DNA of 6,853 nucleotides from Elusimicrobiota bacterium (GTDB lineage Bacteria > Elusimicrobiota > Elusimicrobia > Elusimicrobiales > UBA9959): the NCBI GenBank assembly GCA_003500765.1, contig DNQL01000322.1:1-6853 (forward strand), in the 5' to 3' direction. Of the stretch, positions 6,614 through 6,853 are shown in pieces. Position 1 is the stretch's first letter; every line of letters begins with the position of its first letter. A program made the position numbers and the translations under genes. The notes beneath the pieces were generated by a model. That model was not told the DNA's origin and made no database searches. It saw only the letters and a program-made list of their open reading frames with translations.

Positions 6614-6853
6614 ATGCCCACTATTTTTTCCGAGACGCTGTGCAGGATAAGGAAGGACGCCGGCTTTCCTACAGCCTACAGGTTCTACCACGACAACGGC
6701 GGGCAGCCGGTGCTGAACGTGTCGTACCGCAACTACCTGCTGATCGAGCAGGGTAAAGTGCTGCCGGAAGCGGTCAGGCTGGGCAAACTGGTGGTGGCCC
6801 TGCGGCTGACGCCGCGCAGCGACGCGGCGAGCGAACTGGCCGTGGCCTGGCTG
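6614..6853 (+). CDS. Helix-turn-helix-like (XRE-type) protein, N-terminal part
   Basis: Eighty residues are visible before the window ends. The pattern resembles an XRE/Cro DNA-binding domain: a first helix (about 5-16, ending RIRKDAGF), a second segment (TAYRFYHDNGG), then the recognition region VSYRNYLLIEQGKVLP (36-51). The SYRNYLLIEQGK part corresponds to the usual S-x-x-x-[LIV]-x-x-x-E-x-G-x signature. It is followed by a helix ending in LVVALRL. The segment between helices 1 and 3 is a few residues longer than in a plain XRE domain. The gene is divergent from the M23 peptidase and may regulate it or itself, but that rests on position alone. The C-terminal part, which could hold another domain, lies outside the window. 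The reading frame and base composition look genuine; the DNA-binding call is moderate. Confidence 0.65.
   Translation, partial: MPTIFSETLCRIRKDAGFPTAYRFYHDNGGQPVLNVSYRNYLLIEQGKVLPEAVRLGKLVVALRLTPRSDAASELAVAWL

Noticed and set aside
6481..6756. A 91-codon plus-strand frame with a GTG start before the helix-turn-helix gene.
   Set aside because: No ribosome site, no recognisable motif, and its second half is out of frame with the better-supported gene starting at 6614.

Overview
The window comes from a GC-rich bacterial chromosome. The genes are tightly packed, and three of the five complete genes encode proteins with Sec signal peptides. Isoleucine is often written ATA despite the high GC (9 of 14 Ile codons in purM, the rest ATC). 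Together with the lean, GC-rich style this would fit a GC-rich lineage such as Elusimicrobiota, but that placement is a weak inference; nothing here is diagnostic of a phylum.

Layout. Positions 1-72 hold the hydrophobic C-terminal tail of an unidentified membrane protein. After a 59-base gap with a TATAAT-like box there is a plus-strand run: purM (132-1097), a secreted serine hydrolase of the class A beta-lactamase fold (1107-2432), and a PurN-PurH fusion gene (2473-4653) that begins with TTG. A small hairpin lies in the short gap before the minus-strand genes. Reading leftwards from 6331, these are a secreted M23 (LytM-type) metallopeptidase (6331-5507) and, 22 bases on, a secreted cysteine-hydrolase-like protein of NlpC/P60 or CHAP type (5484-4690). 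A divergent intergenic region of about 280 bases follows. The window ends inside a plus-strand gene for a small helix-turn-helix-like protein (from 6614).

How the genes work together. PurM makes AIR (step 5 of de novo purine synthesis). The fused PurN-PurH protein carries step 3 (GAR to FGAR) and steps 9-10 (AICAR to IMP), so the two formyl-tetrahydrofolate-dependent transformylases sit in one polypeptide. The serine hydrolase between them has an envelope-type architecture and no evident purine role; it probably shares the transcript. The minus-strand pair looks like a two-gene cell-wall hydrolase unit, one metallopeptidase and one cysteine enzyme. The divergent helix-turn-helix gene could regulate it, but this is only positional inference.

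I saw no CRISPR array, insertion sequence, tRNA, rRNA, phage gene or recognisable defence system. The most notable items are the PurN-PurH fusion, the envelope hydrolase embedded in the purine run, and the secreted hydrolase pair.
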